A stretch of DNA of 64,000 nucleotides from Streptomyces sp. NBC_01707 (GTDB taxonomy: Bacteria; Actinomycetota; Actinomycetes; Streptomycetales; Streptomycetaceae), in NCBI RefSeq assembly GCF_041438805.1, contig NZ_CP109190.1, forward strand, positions 6,510,001 to 6,574,000, in the 5' to 3' direction. The notes beneath the pieces were generated by a model. The model had not been told where the DNA came from. It made no database searches and worked only from the letters and a program-made list of their open reading frames with translations. Below, in pieces: positions 9,169-16,866 of this stretch. How positions within the stretch are numbered: the first letter of the stretch is position 1; each line of letters begins with the position of its first letter. The position numbers and the translations under genes were made by a program.

Positions 9169-9911
9169 CGCGATCCCCCCTCGTTGGGCAGGGCGACGAA
9201 TGCCGCCCTGCCTCCTACCTCTCCGCGACCCGCGCCGGGTTCCCGCCCGGTTTCCCGCCGCCCCTGCGAAAGCCGGTCCTCCGCGAGCCGTTCGCCCGCC
9301 AGCGAGCGCAGCCGGGCCCGGGCCCGGGAGAGCCGGGAGCGTACGGTGCCGACCGGGACGTCCAGCGCGGCCGCTGCCTGGGCGTAGTCCAGCCCGGCCC
9401 ACACGCAGAGCGCGAGCACCTCGCGCTCGGGCTGCCGGAGCCGGTCGAGCACCTCGCGTACGGCCGCCAGCTCGCGCTGCTGGTCCAGACGTTCGGCGAA
9501 GGCCTCGGCGAAGTCCTCGGTCTCCTTCGGCTTCGGCTGCCGGGCCAGGAACGCGAGGCGGCGGCCTACGCCGCGCCGGTGGTTGCGCGCCCTGTTGGTG
9601 GCGATGCCGAGGAGCCAGGGGCCCAGCGGCCCGCCCTCCGGATCGACCTGCTCGCGGGTGCGCCAGGCGACGAGGAAGGTCTCCGACATGACGTCCTCGG
9701 CAGCCGAGAGGTCGCCGGTGAGGCGGCAGGCGTGGTGGTAGACGGTCCTGGCGTACCGGTCGTAGAGGTCCGCGAAGGCCTCCCGGTCGCCCGCGCGGAT
9801 CCGTTCCCGTACGCCGGGTTCCGCCGATGCCCTCAAGCCGTCCGGGGTGGCCCGGTCGCCCGAGTCGTCCGGTGGTTGCGCCGGTCGCGCCGGCTGTTCG
9901 ATGTGCTCCAC
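9165..9911 (-). CDS. ECF-type RNA polymerase sigma factor
   Basis: 248 residues. Region 2 (DREAFADLYDRYARTVYHHA, then AAEDVMSETFLVAWR) recognises the -10 element and region 4 (QPEREVLALCVWAGLDYAQA, then VPVGTVRSRLSRARARLRSL) the -35 element. The last ~40 residues are Gly/Arg-rich and partly encoded by a 30-bp repeat also found before the start codon. GTG 9911 is chosen because GGAGAGG lies 8 bases upstream. It is co-transcribed with the overlapping membrane protein gene. The promoter lies between it and the mobile element's left end, so the element may affect it. Confidence 0.88.
   Translation of the reverse strand: MEHIEQPARPAQPPDDSGDRATPDGLRASAEPGVRERIRAGDREAFADLYDRYARTVYHHACRLTGDLSAAEDVMSETFLVAWRTREQVDPEGGPLGPWLLGIATNRARNHRRGVGRRLAFLARQPKPKETEDFAEAFAERLDQQRELAAVREVLDRLRQPEREVLALCVWAGLDYAQAAAALDVPVGTVRSRLSRARARLRSLAGERLAEDRLSQGRRETGREPGAGRGEVGGRAAFVALPNEGGSR
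9216..9245. repeat. 30-bp direct repeat, copy 1 (inside the sigma gene 3' end)
   Basis: Thirty bases identical to 9918-9947, same orientation. This copy encodes part of the sigma factor's C-terminal tail; on the minus strand it ends in GGAGAGGTA, about 50 bases before the start of the coupled downstream gene. Confidence 0.9.
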
Positions 9912-9917
9912 GCCCTG

Positions 9918-9947
9918 TACCTCTCCGCGACCCGCGCCGGGTTCCCG
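9918..9947. repeat. 30-bp direct repeat, copy 2 (5' leader of the sigma gene)
   Basis: Perfect copy of 9216-9245. Here it lies 6 bases before the GTG start of the sigma gene and supplies its ribosome-binding site GGAGAGG. Confidence 0.9.
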
Positions 9948-10250
9948 TGGCCCGCGTCACAGGGGCGGGCGACGGATCCCCTCCCCGTGACGCGGTGGCC
10001 GGGTCCCGCCCGGTGGACGATCCTGCCAACCGCCGCTCCGGTCGCCGGAACGGGGTGGCGGGCGAACTTCGACGGCACCGGCTCGAGGTTCGCCGTCACG
10101 GGACGACCGCCGGCGCGGTTGGTCCCTGCCCGGTGCGTGCGGGCGGGTTGTCCGTGGACCGTCGAGGGGGTCGGCGTCGACCGGCGACGACCGACAGTGA
10201 CGGCTCCTTCGGGCTTGATCGTTCGTGCCACCCTGACGAGGGGGCTCCGA

Positions 10251-10296
10251 GGTTCCCGTTTCCTTCCTGGGGTGGACGTCAGGCAAGATGGGGTGT
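10251..10296. repeat. attL, 46-bp direct repeat
   Basis: Forty-six bases identical to 18734-18779. The base before and the base after differ between the copies. It contains GGTGGACGTCAGGCAAGATG. As one of two perfect repeats flanking int, xis and rep, it is the left attachment site. Confidence 0.88.
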
Positions 10297-10321
10297 TTCT
10301 CGCCGAGCGAGGGCACAAAAT

Positions 10322-10375
10322 AGCCCCTCACCAGCAGTTTTCCCGCCGATGAGGGGCCGTCTCAGGCAGCCTGGG
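10322..10375. repeat. 54-bp repeat, copy A (terminator plus int 3' end)
   Basis: 51 of 54 bases match 11111-11164. It holds an inverted repeat GCCCCTCA / TGAGGGGC and a sequence like the last codons of int. No integrase frame runs into this copy, so it is a duplicated int tail. Confidence 0.88.
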
Positions 10376-10390
10376 CCGTCTCTGGGCCGT
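10371..10390. repeat. Tandem GGGCCGT motif near attL (candidate integrase arm site)
   Basis: CTGGGCCGTCTCTGGGCCGT, two GGGCCGT units 11 bases apart. It starts 75 bases inside attL. Three further copies lie at 15951, 18064 and 18623. Confidence 0.6.
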
Positions 10391-10406
10391 CAGCCGGGCG
10401 GAGCTG

Positions 10407-10982
10407 TCAGGCTCCGATTGCCTGGTGCTCGGCAGCGACCCGCCCCACACCGAGGTCGGTGCGCATGACGCCGCGCATCCTCTCCCATCGCTCCCAAAGG
10501 CGAACGAAGTCCGCCCTTATGTCGTCGAAGGATCCATCCGGATCCGGGTTCCCCTCCTCCAGATACATGGTCCGCCGGTAGACCTCAGACAGTGCCGTGG
10601 TCATCTCATCCAGCTCGGCCAGAACAGCTGTGGACGCGATGAGCTGAGCCTCAGCGAAAACCGAGTGGTGATCGCGTCGGGCCTCCTCGACCACCTCCCG
10701 AGCTTCCGGTGTGACGGCTCCCTTGTGCACGGTCCACAGGAAGTTCATGAGGTGCGTCCGGTAGCGCCGAAGGGAAGCGTTGACCTGCATGTAGCCGTCT
10801 CGTCGACGGTTTAGCTCGGCTACCCGCTGCTCACGACGCCACTGTGCTTCAGACACCTGCTGCTGACGCTCGAACTGTTCTGATTGGACGCGGCCGAGCA
10901 GGCGTTGCGACAGAACGGAGGCGATGAGCGTCCCTGTCACACCGACCACCGCAGCAGCTAACCCGATGAGCGCGCTTCCCAT
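10407..10982 (-). CDS. Small membrane-anchored coiled-coil protein (element cargo, unknown function)
   Basis: 191 residues. One N-terminal membrane segment (ALIGLAAAVVGVTGTLIASV) is followed by a charged helical region rich in Gln/Arg/Glu (SEQFERQQQVSEAQWRREQR), likely a coiled coil, and then more helices. I do not recognise a family; similar proteins are seen in Streptomyces genomic islands. ATG 10982 is chosen because GGGGGA lies just before it and the hydrophobic segment follows at once. The gene sits between the two copies of a 54-bp repeat, so it may be a later insertion downstream of int. Confidence 0.65.
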   Translation of the reverse strand: MGSALIGLAAAVVGVTGTLIASVLSQRLLGRVQSEQFERQQQVSEAQWRREQRVAELNRRRDGYMQVNASLRRYRTHLMNFLWTVHKGAVTPEAREVVEEARRDHHSVFAEAQLIASTAVLAELDEMTTALSEVYRRTMYLEEGNPDPDGSFDDIRADFVRLWERWERMRGVMRTDLGVGRVAAEHQAIGA

Positions 10983-11110
10983 GGAGTCCCCCTGGCTGAT
11001 TGCGAGAGTCACGTCGGTGGCATCCTGCCCGTGATGCGGTGGGGGATGTCCCACCGCGCCGTAGTTCCATGACTCCCCAGTGCGCGGCCTCAGCGGGGGG
11101 AGTACAGAAC

Positions 11111-11164
11111 AGCCCCTCACCAGCAGGATTCCCGCCGATGAGGGGCTGTCTCAGGCAGCCTGGG
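11111..11164. repeat. 54-bp repeat, copy B (terminator plus int 3' end)
   Basis: The copy that includes the real last codons of int (stop at 11151-11153) and the GCCCCTCA / TGAGGGGC hairpin downstream, probably the int terminator. 51 of 54 bases match 10322-10375. Confidence 0.88.
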
Positions 11165-12410
11165 TAGCAGGGCCGTCGTGAGCGTGGCCGGCGGCCCGGT
11201 ACATCGCGGAGATGGCTTTTCGAGTCCGCGTCTCGCTGCTCGGCATGAGGTGCGTGTACACCCGGAGCGTGAAGCCCGGATCACTGTGCCCGAGGTAGAG
11301 ACTCAGCGCCTTGATGTTCTCGCCTCCGTCCAGGAGGACCGAGGCGTAGAAGTGCCGCAGTGCGTGCATCCCGTGCTCGCGGGCCGCGGCGTAACGGTGC
11401 CCCTTCTCGGGCACCGGGATGACCCCGGCGGACGCGAGCGCTGGCTTCCATGTTTGGTCGTTGAAAGCGTTGCTCCAGAGCGGTGTGCCGGCAGCAGCAG
11501 TGAAGATCAGCCGGTGCGTCACCTTCGGCCCGCTCGGCGTCAACCACGGCAAGGTGACCTCGACCGGTGGGATGCTTCTCATGTGCTCCCGGAGGGCCGC
11601 CGAAACCTCAGGATCGAGCGGCACGTCCCGGACCTTCCCGCGCTTGGGAGGGGCGAAGACCAGGCCGCCACGTACCTTCTTGACCTGTTGGCGCACATAG
11701 AGCCAGCCGAGATCCCCGATGTTGTCGACCGCAAGCCCGCAGATCTCCCCTTGGCGGAGACCGCATCCGGCACCGACGTCCGCCATGGCTTGGAACCGCT
11801 CAGGCAGGCCCGCACGCACTCCGAAGACTTGCGAGGCGGACCAGGGGTGCAACCGAGTTGGCGCCGGCCGAGGAGCCTTGACTGAGCGGGCTCGGCACGG
11901 GTTGGAGGCGAGTAGCCGATCGTCCACGGCAGCGTTCAGCACTGAGGACACCGCGTCGAAGATCAGCCGCCGGTACGAGGCGGACCCCACGGTCTCTTCT
12001 AACTGTCGGCTCCAGTCGCGGATGTGCTCCGCTTGGAACGAGCCGATCGGGCGACCACCGAGGTACGGCAGCGCGTGAAGCCGAAGGCGCCCCTCCACGG
12101 CCGCGCGGCTGCTCAGGTCTGTGGTGAGTGCGGCGATCCAGCGCTCGGCGTAATCCCGGAAGGTGGTCCGACTAGCCTGGGGATCGATGTACTGGCCGCG
12201 CGCCATGTCGGCCTCGATGTTGGTCAGCCAGAGGTCGGCCAACCGCTTCTGCTTGTCCGGGAAGCTTTTGCTCTTTTCGGTGCCGTCCGGGCCGATGTAG
12301 CGGGCACGGTAGCGCAAGCCCGTGCCGAAGCGGTCTGACTTGGCCTTGACCGTCTTGCCGTCCGGACCAGTGATGACCTTGTACCAGCGGTCTTGAATGT
12401 GCCCAGCCAT
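11151..12410 (-). CDS. int: Tyrosine recombinase (integrase) of the element
   Basis: 419 residues. An N-terminal arm-binding-like region (YRARYIGPDGTEKSKSF) is followed by a SAM-like core-binding domain (TFRDYAERWIAALTTDLSSR) and the catalytic domain. The catalytic set is visible: Arg in GCGLRQGEI, Lys in the PPKRGKVRDVPL hairpin, HALRH, the second His in YLGHSD and the nucleophile Tyr in RVYTHL. It integrates and, with Xis, excises the element at the 46-bp att site. ATG 12410 is used because the xis stop overlaps it (TGATG). It looks fully intact, so the integrase itself may still be active. Confidence 0.93.
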   Translation of the reverse strand: MAGHIQDRWYKVITGPDGKTVKAKSDRFGTGLRYRARYIGPDGTEKSKSFPDKQKRLADLWLTNIEADMARGQYIDPQASRTTFRDYAERWIAALTTDLSSRAAVEGRLRLHALPYLGGRPIGSFQAEHIRDWSRQLEETVGSASYRRLIFDAVSSVLNAAVDDRLLASNPCRARSVKAPRPAPTRLHPWSASQVFGVRAGLPERFQAMADVGAGCGLRQGEICGLAVDNIGDLGWLYVRQQVKKVRGGLVFAPPKRGKVRDVPLDPEVSAALREHMRSIPPVEVTLPWLTPSGPKVTHRLIFTAAAGTPLWSNAFNDQTWKPALASAGVIPVPEKGHRYAAAREHGMHALRHFYASVLLDGGENIKALSLYLGHSDPGFTLRVYTHLMPSSETRTRKAISAMYRAAGHAHDGPATQAA

Positions 12411-12610
12411 CAGGCAGCCTCCTCCATCAGCGTGGCGACCCAGGCCCGCACGTCTTCGGGGTCGTAGCGAAGGTGTCGGCCAACTCGGAAGCCACGGGGG
12501 CCGGTCTGCTTGCGTCGCCACTGGTAGACGGTTTCAAGGGGCACACCAAGCAGGTCTGCGAGGTCAACGGGGGTCAGGTAGCGCGTAGGCAGGGAGCGCG
12601 TCACGTCCAC
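12410..12610 (-). CDS. xis: Excisionase (helix-turn-helix, AlpA/Xis type)
   Basis: 66 residues with one winged helix-turn-helix: YLTPVDLADLLGVPLETVYQ followed by WRRKQTGPRGFRVGRHLRYD. Such proteins bend the att DNA and direct the integrase toward excision. It overlaps int by one base (TGATG), and its start lies inside the 3' end of the rep remnant, so the three are one transcription unit as in pSAM2. No damage is visible. Confidence 0.88.
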   Translation of the reverse strand: MDVTRSLPTRYLTPVDLADLLGVPLETVYQWRRKQTGPRGFRVGRHLRYDPEDVRAWVATLMEEAA

Positions 12611-13212
12611 GTCTCCTCGTCGTCCAGGAAGTTCACATCGGCGCGTGCGTCGCGTGAGGCTTCACGGTTGTGTTGGATGTCGCGGTGGATGTTGGCGGCT
12701 AGCCAGGATTCGCCGGGGGTGTGGCCGTGGCCGGCGTAGGCCCAGTGCGCGAGCGTGAGCGTGGTCGCTTCGGGGTGGTCGTCCGGGTCGGGCAGGCCGA
12801 GGGCGGCGCGTTGCTGGTGGGCGCGGTAGTCGGCGCGGACCTGGCGGAGGGCGCCGAGGGTGGTGGAGTAGCGGCGGGATTTGGTGGAGAAGTGGCCGCG
12901 GAAGCCGAGCATGTGGGCCCAGTCCCGGAGCTTGCGGTCCGGGTAGGCGTGGTGGAGGTCGAGGCAGGCTTCGATCAGGCGCCGAGGGTGATCCTGCACG
13001 TCGAGCAGGATCAGGGCTTCTTTGTTGCCGATGCGGTGGTCGACGGTGCCGGTGGTCTCGGCCGCCTTGGTGGCGTACTTGGCGACGTAGGAGGCGACGG
13101 CCTGTTCCGTGAGGTCTTCACCGTTACCGAAAGCTCGGATGGGCTGGACGTCGATCTGCGTGCCCCAGTGCAACACCCAGTCATTGACGAACCCTGCTTC
13201 CGGGTTGGCCAC
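12601..13212 (-). pseudogene. repSA: RepSA-type replication initiator, N-terminally truncated
   Basis: The frame encodes the C-terminal part of a pSAM2 RepSA-like rolling-circle initiator: HWGTQIDVQPIRAFGNGE, LTEQAVASYVAKYATKAAE and MLGFRGHFSTKSRRYSTTL are typical. Family members are roughly 450-570 residues; only about 200 are left. The part that should hold the metal-binding HxH motif and most of the catalytic region is missing. Upstream of about 13180 the frame no longer resembles the family and reaches an inverted repeat at 13246-13295. The element therefore probably cannot replicate autonomously. The overlap with xis is kept. Confidence 0.82.
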
Positions 13213-13245
13213 CTTCGACCCAGGCAGAGCCGAGCAGTCGCGGCC

Positions 13246-13295
13246 CAGGGCGTCAAGGTCGGTCGTACAGTGGCGCGCTCCACCTTGACGCCCTG
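13246..13295. repeat. 14-bp inverted repeat at the rep truncation point
   Basis: CAGGGCGTCAAGGT (13246-13259) and its reverse complement (13282-13295) with a 22-base spacer. It lies within 40 bases of the point where RepSA similarity ends, so it may be a hairpin that provoked or marks the deletion. Confidence 0.7.
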
Positions 13296-13511
13296 AACCA
13301 CGCCCGCTCCACGGCGTGTGGGCCGAAGGCGGACGGGATGGAAGCTGGGGCGAGTGGTGGGTTAGGGAAGGGGGAGGGCGCGGGTTGATACAGCTCGGGG
13401 AGCAGCGCGTACCGCTCTGTGAGTTGTTCGGCGGCCCAGGAGGACACCCTGGCCGCTGATCGAGATGTGCTCATTGGTCGCGCGCTACAGTGCTGGTTCT
13501 TGGTGGTGGCG

Positions 13512-13757
13512 ATGACCGAGAAGCGCAGTGGAGGCCGGATATACGGCCTGTGGATCACAATGATGATCTTCATTTCTGGCAGGGGCACCGTCTGGCCGTA
13601 CCTCGACGGGCACCGATTTGCTCAGGAGGTAGCGATCTTCGCGTTGATGTTGCTCGTCTACCTGCTCGGGTTCGCTGGCGGAAATCGGAGCACCACTGCG
13701 AGTGACCAGAACCCGCCAGGGCGCCTGACTGATGCGACCGAAGATCCGTTGGCCTGA
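13512..13757 (+). CDS. Possible small membrane protein (element cargo)
   Basis: 81 residues from ATG 13512 with two hydrophobic stretches (YGLWITMMIFIS and EVAIFALMLLVYLLGFAGG) and a polar tail (NPPGRLTDATEDPLA). I do not recognise a family. No good ribosome-binding site precedes the ATG. Two hydrophobic segments and a hydrophilic tail make a chance reading frame less likely but do not prove a gene. It lies in the gap left by the truncated rep gene, where pSAM2-like elements often have small spread (Spd) membrane proteins; a link to these is only a guess. Confidence 0.3.
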   Translation: MTEKRSGGRIYGLWITMMIFISGRGTVWPYLDGHRFAQEVAIFALMLLVYLLGFAGGNRSTTASDQNPPGRLTDATEDPLA

Positions 13758-13869
13758 GCGGGCATTTCGTCAAGATCATTGCTGTAACGAGGCCGATCGC
13801 CAGTTCACATCGAGAAGGGCAAGGGCTCCGCAGGCCCTTCAGCGACGTCGGCACCGCGGCTGGGGCCGT

Positions 13870-15138
13870 TCAGGTCACGAACAATTCGTCGTGCAGCGCC
13901 TCGGGCCACCCGAGTCTGATCACGCCGTCACTGGCATCCCGGACCGTGAGGCCAGTCCCAATGAAGCCGCGCGGCACTGTCATGTCTGGCAACCGCAGCC
14001 TGTGGAGCAGGTCTCCGCTGTGGGCGTCCAGGACGAGCAGATCGGCATGGAGGACCCGGCTCTCGTCCCCTTCGGAGATCGTCGAGTTCTGGACGACGTA
14101 GACCCGGCCGTCGGCGAACTTGGCGAAGCCGAACGAATGGCCCGCCAGAGCCCGGCGCTCCCAGGCACGCTTGCCGACCTGCGTGTCGTAGCCGGTCAGG
14201 ACGGAGGCGCCGGGGCTTCCCGGCGATTCGGGGTTCCCGCCGGAGATGATGATGCCGTCTCCTGCGTCGTCCGGGGCCCAGGAGTCGCTGGAGAATTCGG
14301 CCCGCAGTCTGGCGCCCTTCCTGTCGACGTCCAGTACTTGGACGCGGGCCCTTTCGCGCCGCTCGCTGGTGGTGATCGGGGAGACTGTGACCAGGGTGTG
14401 ATTGTCGGTCTTGTCAAGTTCTTGCCGGTCAGTGCGCTTCCATAGCTCGGCGCCCGTACGGTTGTCGACGCCGATAGCCACGCGGTTCTGGCCGTCCGAA
14501 GACTCGCAGCCCAGGTCGACCACGGTCAGATGATTCGGCAGGTCGTGCACGGCCCAGGGGTACTTGCAGGAACGGGGAAGTCGGAGCGTCCACAGCTTCT
14601 TCCCGCTGCGCTCCGAGAAGGCGGCAACACCACCCGGGGTGCGCGCGACGACCTGCCCCGCGCCCATGTGAATGTGCTGGAAGCCGCCACGTGGGAATTC
14701 CGTACGCCACCGCACGTTCCCCGTACGCAGGTCGATGCCCACCAGCTTGCCGTCATCGAACCAGGCCACCACCGTGGTGGCCGACACCTCGTCTGAGGGC
14801 ATGTCGGCGCCCTCATCACGCCGCTCGTAGCGCCAGTACTCCTTGCCCGTGCGCAAGTTCAGGGCCCGCACCCCGGAGTCAGTGGGGACGATGGACAGAC
14901 CATGGACGAGCGCTTCAGGGCGATAGGACTGGCGTGAGACATGGGATGGCGCGGCTGGAGCCTCAGTCCCCAACGCCGCAGGGAAAGGGCCCTGGTTGCC
15001 GGTGATCACGTCCCGCTCCATGTACCACTCGACCAGCAGGCTCGACATCATAATGACCAGAACGGCCACCAAAAAGACCATGCGCTTGCGCATCGCCGCC
15101 GGGTCCGGTTCCGTCAGCAGACGCGGTATTTGTGTCAC
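13870..15138 (-). CDS. Membrane-anchored PQQ-like beta-propeller protein
   Basis: 422 residues. A cytoplasmic N-tail is followed by one membrane anchor (MVFLVAVLVIMMSSLLVEWY, about 20-39) and an external domain of WD/PQQ-like repeats: ALNLRTGKEYWRYERR, GIDLRTGNVRWRTEF, AFSERSGKKLWTLRLP, VDNRTGAELWKR and LDAHSGDLLHRLRLP. These fold as a beta-propeller, here without enzyme residues, so a scaffold or sensor outside the membrane is likely. GTG 15138 has GGGGAAG just before it. The 270-bp repeat R1 begins 108 bases upstream, so this repeat or the gap must hold its promoter. Cargo of the element. Confidence 0.75.
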   Translation of the reverse strand: MTQIPRLLTEPDPAAMRKRMVFLVAVLVIMMSSLLVEWYMERDVITGNQGPFPAALGTEAPAAPSHVSRQSYRPEALVHGLSIVPTDSGVRALNLRTGKEYWRYERRDEGADMPSDEVSATTVVAWFDDGKLVGIDLRTGNVRWRTEFPRGGFQHIHMGAGQVVARTPGGVAAFSERSGKKLWTLRLPRSCKYPWAVHDLPNHLTVVDLGCESSDGQNRVAIGVDNRTGAELWKRTDRQELDKTDNHTLVTVSPITTSERRERARVQVLDVDRKGARLRAEFSSDSWAPDDAGDGIIISGGNPESPGSPGASVLTGYDTQVGKRAWERRALAGHSFGFAKFADGRVYVVQNSTISEGDESRVLHADLLVLDAHSGDLLHRLRLPDMTVPRGFIGTGLTVRDASDGVIRLGWPEALHDELFVT

Positions 15139-15245
15139 AGCACTTCCCCACCAGCCAACCCCCTGATCCTCGCGATCCGGCGGCGCAGTGATCTTCCCGC
15201 CCCTCTGTCGGAGAAACAAGGGTGGGGCAGATGACCGATCCACAG

Positions 15246-15518
15246 CAGGTCACAGCGTTGATCGATGACGTGACCGCAGCAGGTCGGGACCCCGGCGTGT
15301 CACTTCTTCGGCTACTGGTGGAGGTGGCCCGCCCGTCAACGTGCCGTGCCCATGCCCATGAGTGCTCTTACCCGGCCGGGACCGTGCCCGTTGCGTGCCC
15401 GTTCCGGCGGGACGCAGCGGGGACTCACGGGGAACAGCAGCGCCGACCACGATCCGGCCCAGGTCAGGGGCTTCGCTGGTCAACAGCCGCCCACATACCG
15501 GGTCTTCCAAACTGGGGC
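15246..15518. repeat. Long direct repeat R1 (~270 bp, element)
   Basis: Resembles 16022-16289 in the same orientation. Large parts are identical (for example GTTCCGGCGGGACGCAGCGG), with scattered substitutions and small gaps. No convincing gene lies inside it. It lies between the start of the propeller gene and the end of the gene at 15530. Confidence 0.88.
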
Positions 15519-15529
15519 CACCTACTTCT

Positions 15530-15892
15530 CTATGTCTTGGCGACGTAGAGAAGCGCGTGGGCGAAGCCTGGCCAGGTAGTCGCGTCGGGCGGGCCGATGT
15601 GAACACGCCGTGTGATGGCCGACTCGGCTTCAGGGCCGCCTTGCAGGAACGCATCGAGGTCGCCGGCTATGTCGTCCAGATCCTCAAGCACTTCGGGTGT
15701 CTCTCTGCGTATTGCAGCGTGGATGACGACCTCACCGTGCCGAGGCTCCACAGCCAGCCCAAGAAGATCAGGGCCGATCAGCCCCAATGCAGCCTGCCCT
15801 GTCGCGAGAAGGAGGTAGTTCCGGCGAAGCAGCGCACGTTCTTCTCCGTCACTCAGGTCGGGGTTGTAGTACTGCTGAGCCGGGTGCGCCAT
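15530..15892 (-). CDS. Conserved-looking hypothetical protein (element cargo)
   Basis: 120 residues, soluble, mixed charged and hydrophobic: MAHPAQQYYNPDLSDGEERA, ALLRRNYLLLATGQAALGLI, then HAAIRRETPEVLEDLDDIAG. Codon positions look like real coding sequence. I do not recognise the family and see no catalytic motif. ATG 15892 is the first start after which the sequence ceases to look like the noncoding repeats. It is bracketed by R1 and R2, so recombination between them would delete exactly this gene. Confidence 0.55.
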   Translation of the reverse strand: MAHPAQQYYNPDLSDGEERALLRRNYLLLATGQAALGLIGPDLLGLAVEPRHGEVVIHAAIRRETPEVLEDLDDIAGDLDAFLQGGPEAESAITRRVHIGPPDATTWPGFAHALLYVAKT

Positions 15893-15950
15893 GGGCCCAG
15901 AGTAGCGAGGTGCTCTAGTGCGAGAGGCCGAGGCGAGGACGGCGTCGGCG

Positions 15951-15970
15951 CTGGGCCGCCTCTGGGCCGT
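15951..15970. repeat. Internal copy of the tandem GGGCCGT motif
   Basis: CTGGGCCGCCTCTGGGCCGT, one base different from the copy near attL. It is followed by CCGAGGTCGCCCAAC, a sequence also seen in changed form after the copy at 18064. It lies about 50 bases before R2. Confidence 0.6.
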
Positions 15971-16021
15971 CCGAGGTCGCCCAACAACAACCAGCGCTGG
16001 CAACCGTTGACTAGTCGACCA

Positions 16022-16289
16022 CAGGTCACGGCATCGATCGTCTAGGCAGACCCAGGTCAGCGGACCCCCGGTTCACTTCTTCGGCTACTGGTGGGGGTAG
16101 CCCGCTCGTCAACACGCGTGCCGTGCCCATGCGTGCTCTTACCCTGCGGGGACCGTGCCCGTTGCATGCCCGTTCCGGCGGGACGCAGCGGGGACTCACG
16201 GGGAACAGCGGCACCGACCACGCTCCGGCCCAGGTCAGGGTCTTCGCAGGTCAGCCGCCACCCGCATACGGCGTCTTCCAAACTGGGGC
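16022..16289. repeat. Long direct repeat R2 (~270 bp, element)
   Basis: Second copy of R1, same orientation. It ends in the same CTTCCAAACTGGGGC, 33 bases before the gene at 16322. An inverted repeat is not seen, so it is a duplicated segment rather than an insertion-sequence end. Confidence 0.88.
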
Positions 16290-16321
16290 TGCATAGACCG
16301 CGCCAGAGAGATGATGTCCCC

Positions 16322-16624
16322 GTGGATCACCTTCCTGTAGACGTACGCGCAGCGCTGCGCCTCTTCGCCTTCTACATCGCGAATGGCACCCTTGACGAGG
16401 ATCTCATGGAGGGCATCGACTACCGGCCTCAGCTCATGGCTTTCGGATCTTCGCTGGAGCAGGTCTTTGCGATCTTCGCCAACGTCCTCGAGGTGGACGA
16501 AAGTGGGGAAGTGCTGAACCAGGGGGACGCCCAGTTCCGTGCTGCGCAATGGGTCCGCTTGCACTGCGATCCGACCTACCAAGTGGTGCCACCGTTCGAG
16601 CCTTGGGAGACCGAGTTGCACTGA
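16322..16624 (+). CDS. Small conserved-looking acidic protein (element cargo, unknown function)
   Basis: 100 residues from GTG 16322: VDHLPVDVRAALRLFAFYIA, NGTLDEDLMEGIDYRPQLMA, LEQVFAIFANVLEVDESGEV and RLHCDPTYQVVPPFEPWETE. Soluble and acidic, with a clear alternating helix pattern; it resembles small uncharacterised Streptomyces proteins, but I cannot name a family with confidence. No membrane segment or catalytic motif is seen. GATG at 16312 precedes the start but there is no strong ribosome-binding site. Repeat R2 forms its upstream region and may carry the promoter. Confidence 0.55.
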   Translation: MDHLPVDVRAALRLFAFYIANGTLDEDLMEGIDYRPQLMAFGSSLEQVFAIFANVLEVDESGEVLNQGDAQFRAAQWVRLHCDPTYQVVPPFEPWETELH

Positions 16625-16866
16625 GTGCGGTACCGCAGCGTTGTACCGCAACCACAGCAACCGATCACGACCGATCTCGACTCTCCGAAGCGCGGAAGCA
16701 ACCGCAATGGCCGTAGATGACCACTTCGCTTAGAGCTACGGATCAGAAGGCAGTCGTGCCACCCCCGTGCCGGATTGGACAGGGGCCACGGGAGCGCCGA
16801 GAGCCGACCGCAGCGGCAAAATGATCAGCCCCACGAAGCGACCAAGGAAGTCACACCCACTCACGC
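16625..16866. other. Intergenic stretch without a supported gene
   Basis: About 240 bases of lower GC content (GACCGATCTCGACTCTCCG and following). Short frames occur but have no family resemblance or ribosome-binding site. It leads into the promoter-operator of the lipoprotein gene. Confidence 0.4.

Noticed and set aside
8071..10029. A 652-codon frame joining the sigma region and the CU044_5270 protein
   Set aside because: The part before ATG 9168 is out of frame with the clear sigma factor and has no motif; it is not a sigma-anti-sigma fusion.
10322..11164. The 54-bp repeats as insertion-sequence ends
   Set aside because: They are direct, not inverted, contain a terminator and an int tail, and no transposase lies between them.
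13253..13474. A 73-codon minus-strand frame ([20 protein letters not shown]...)
   Set aside because: Somewhat protein-like at the start but no ribosome-binding site or family; it ends in the inverted repeat beside the truncated rep. Not enough to call a gene.
15231..15548. A plus-strand frame starting MTDPQQVTALIDDVTAAG across repeat R1
   Set aside because: After about 25 codons it reads the noncoding repeat; the corresponding frame in R2 is broken, so it is not conserved as coding sequence.
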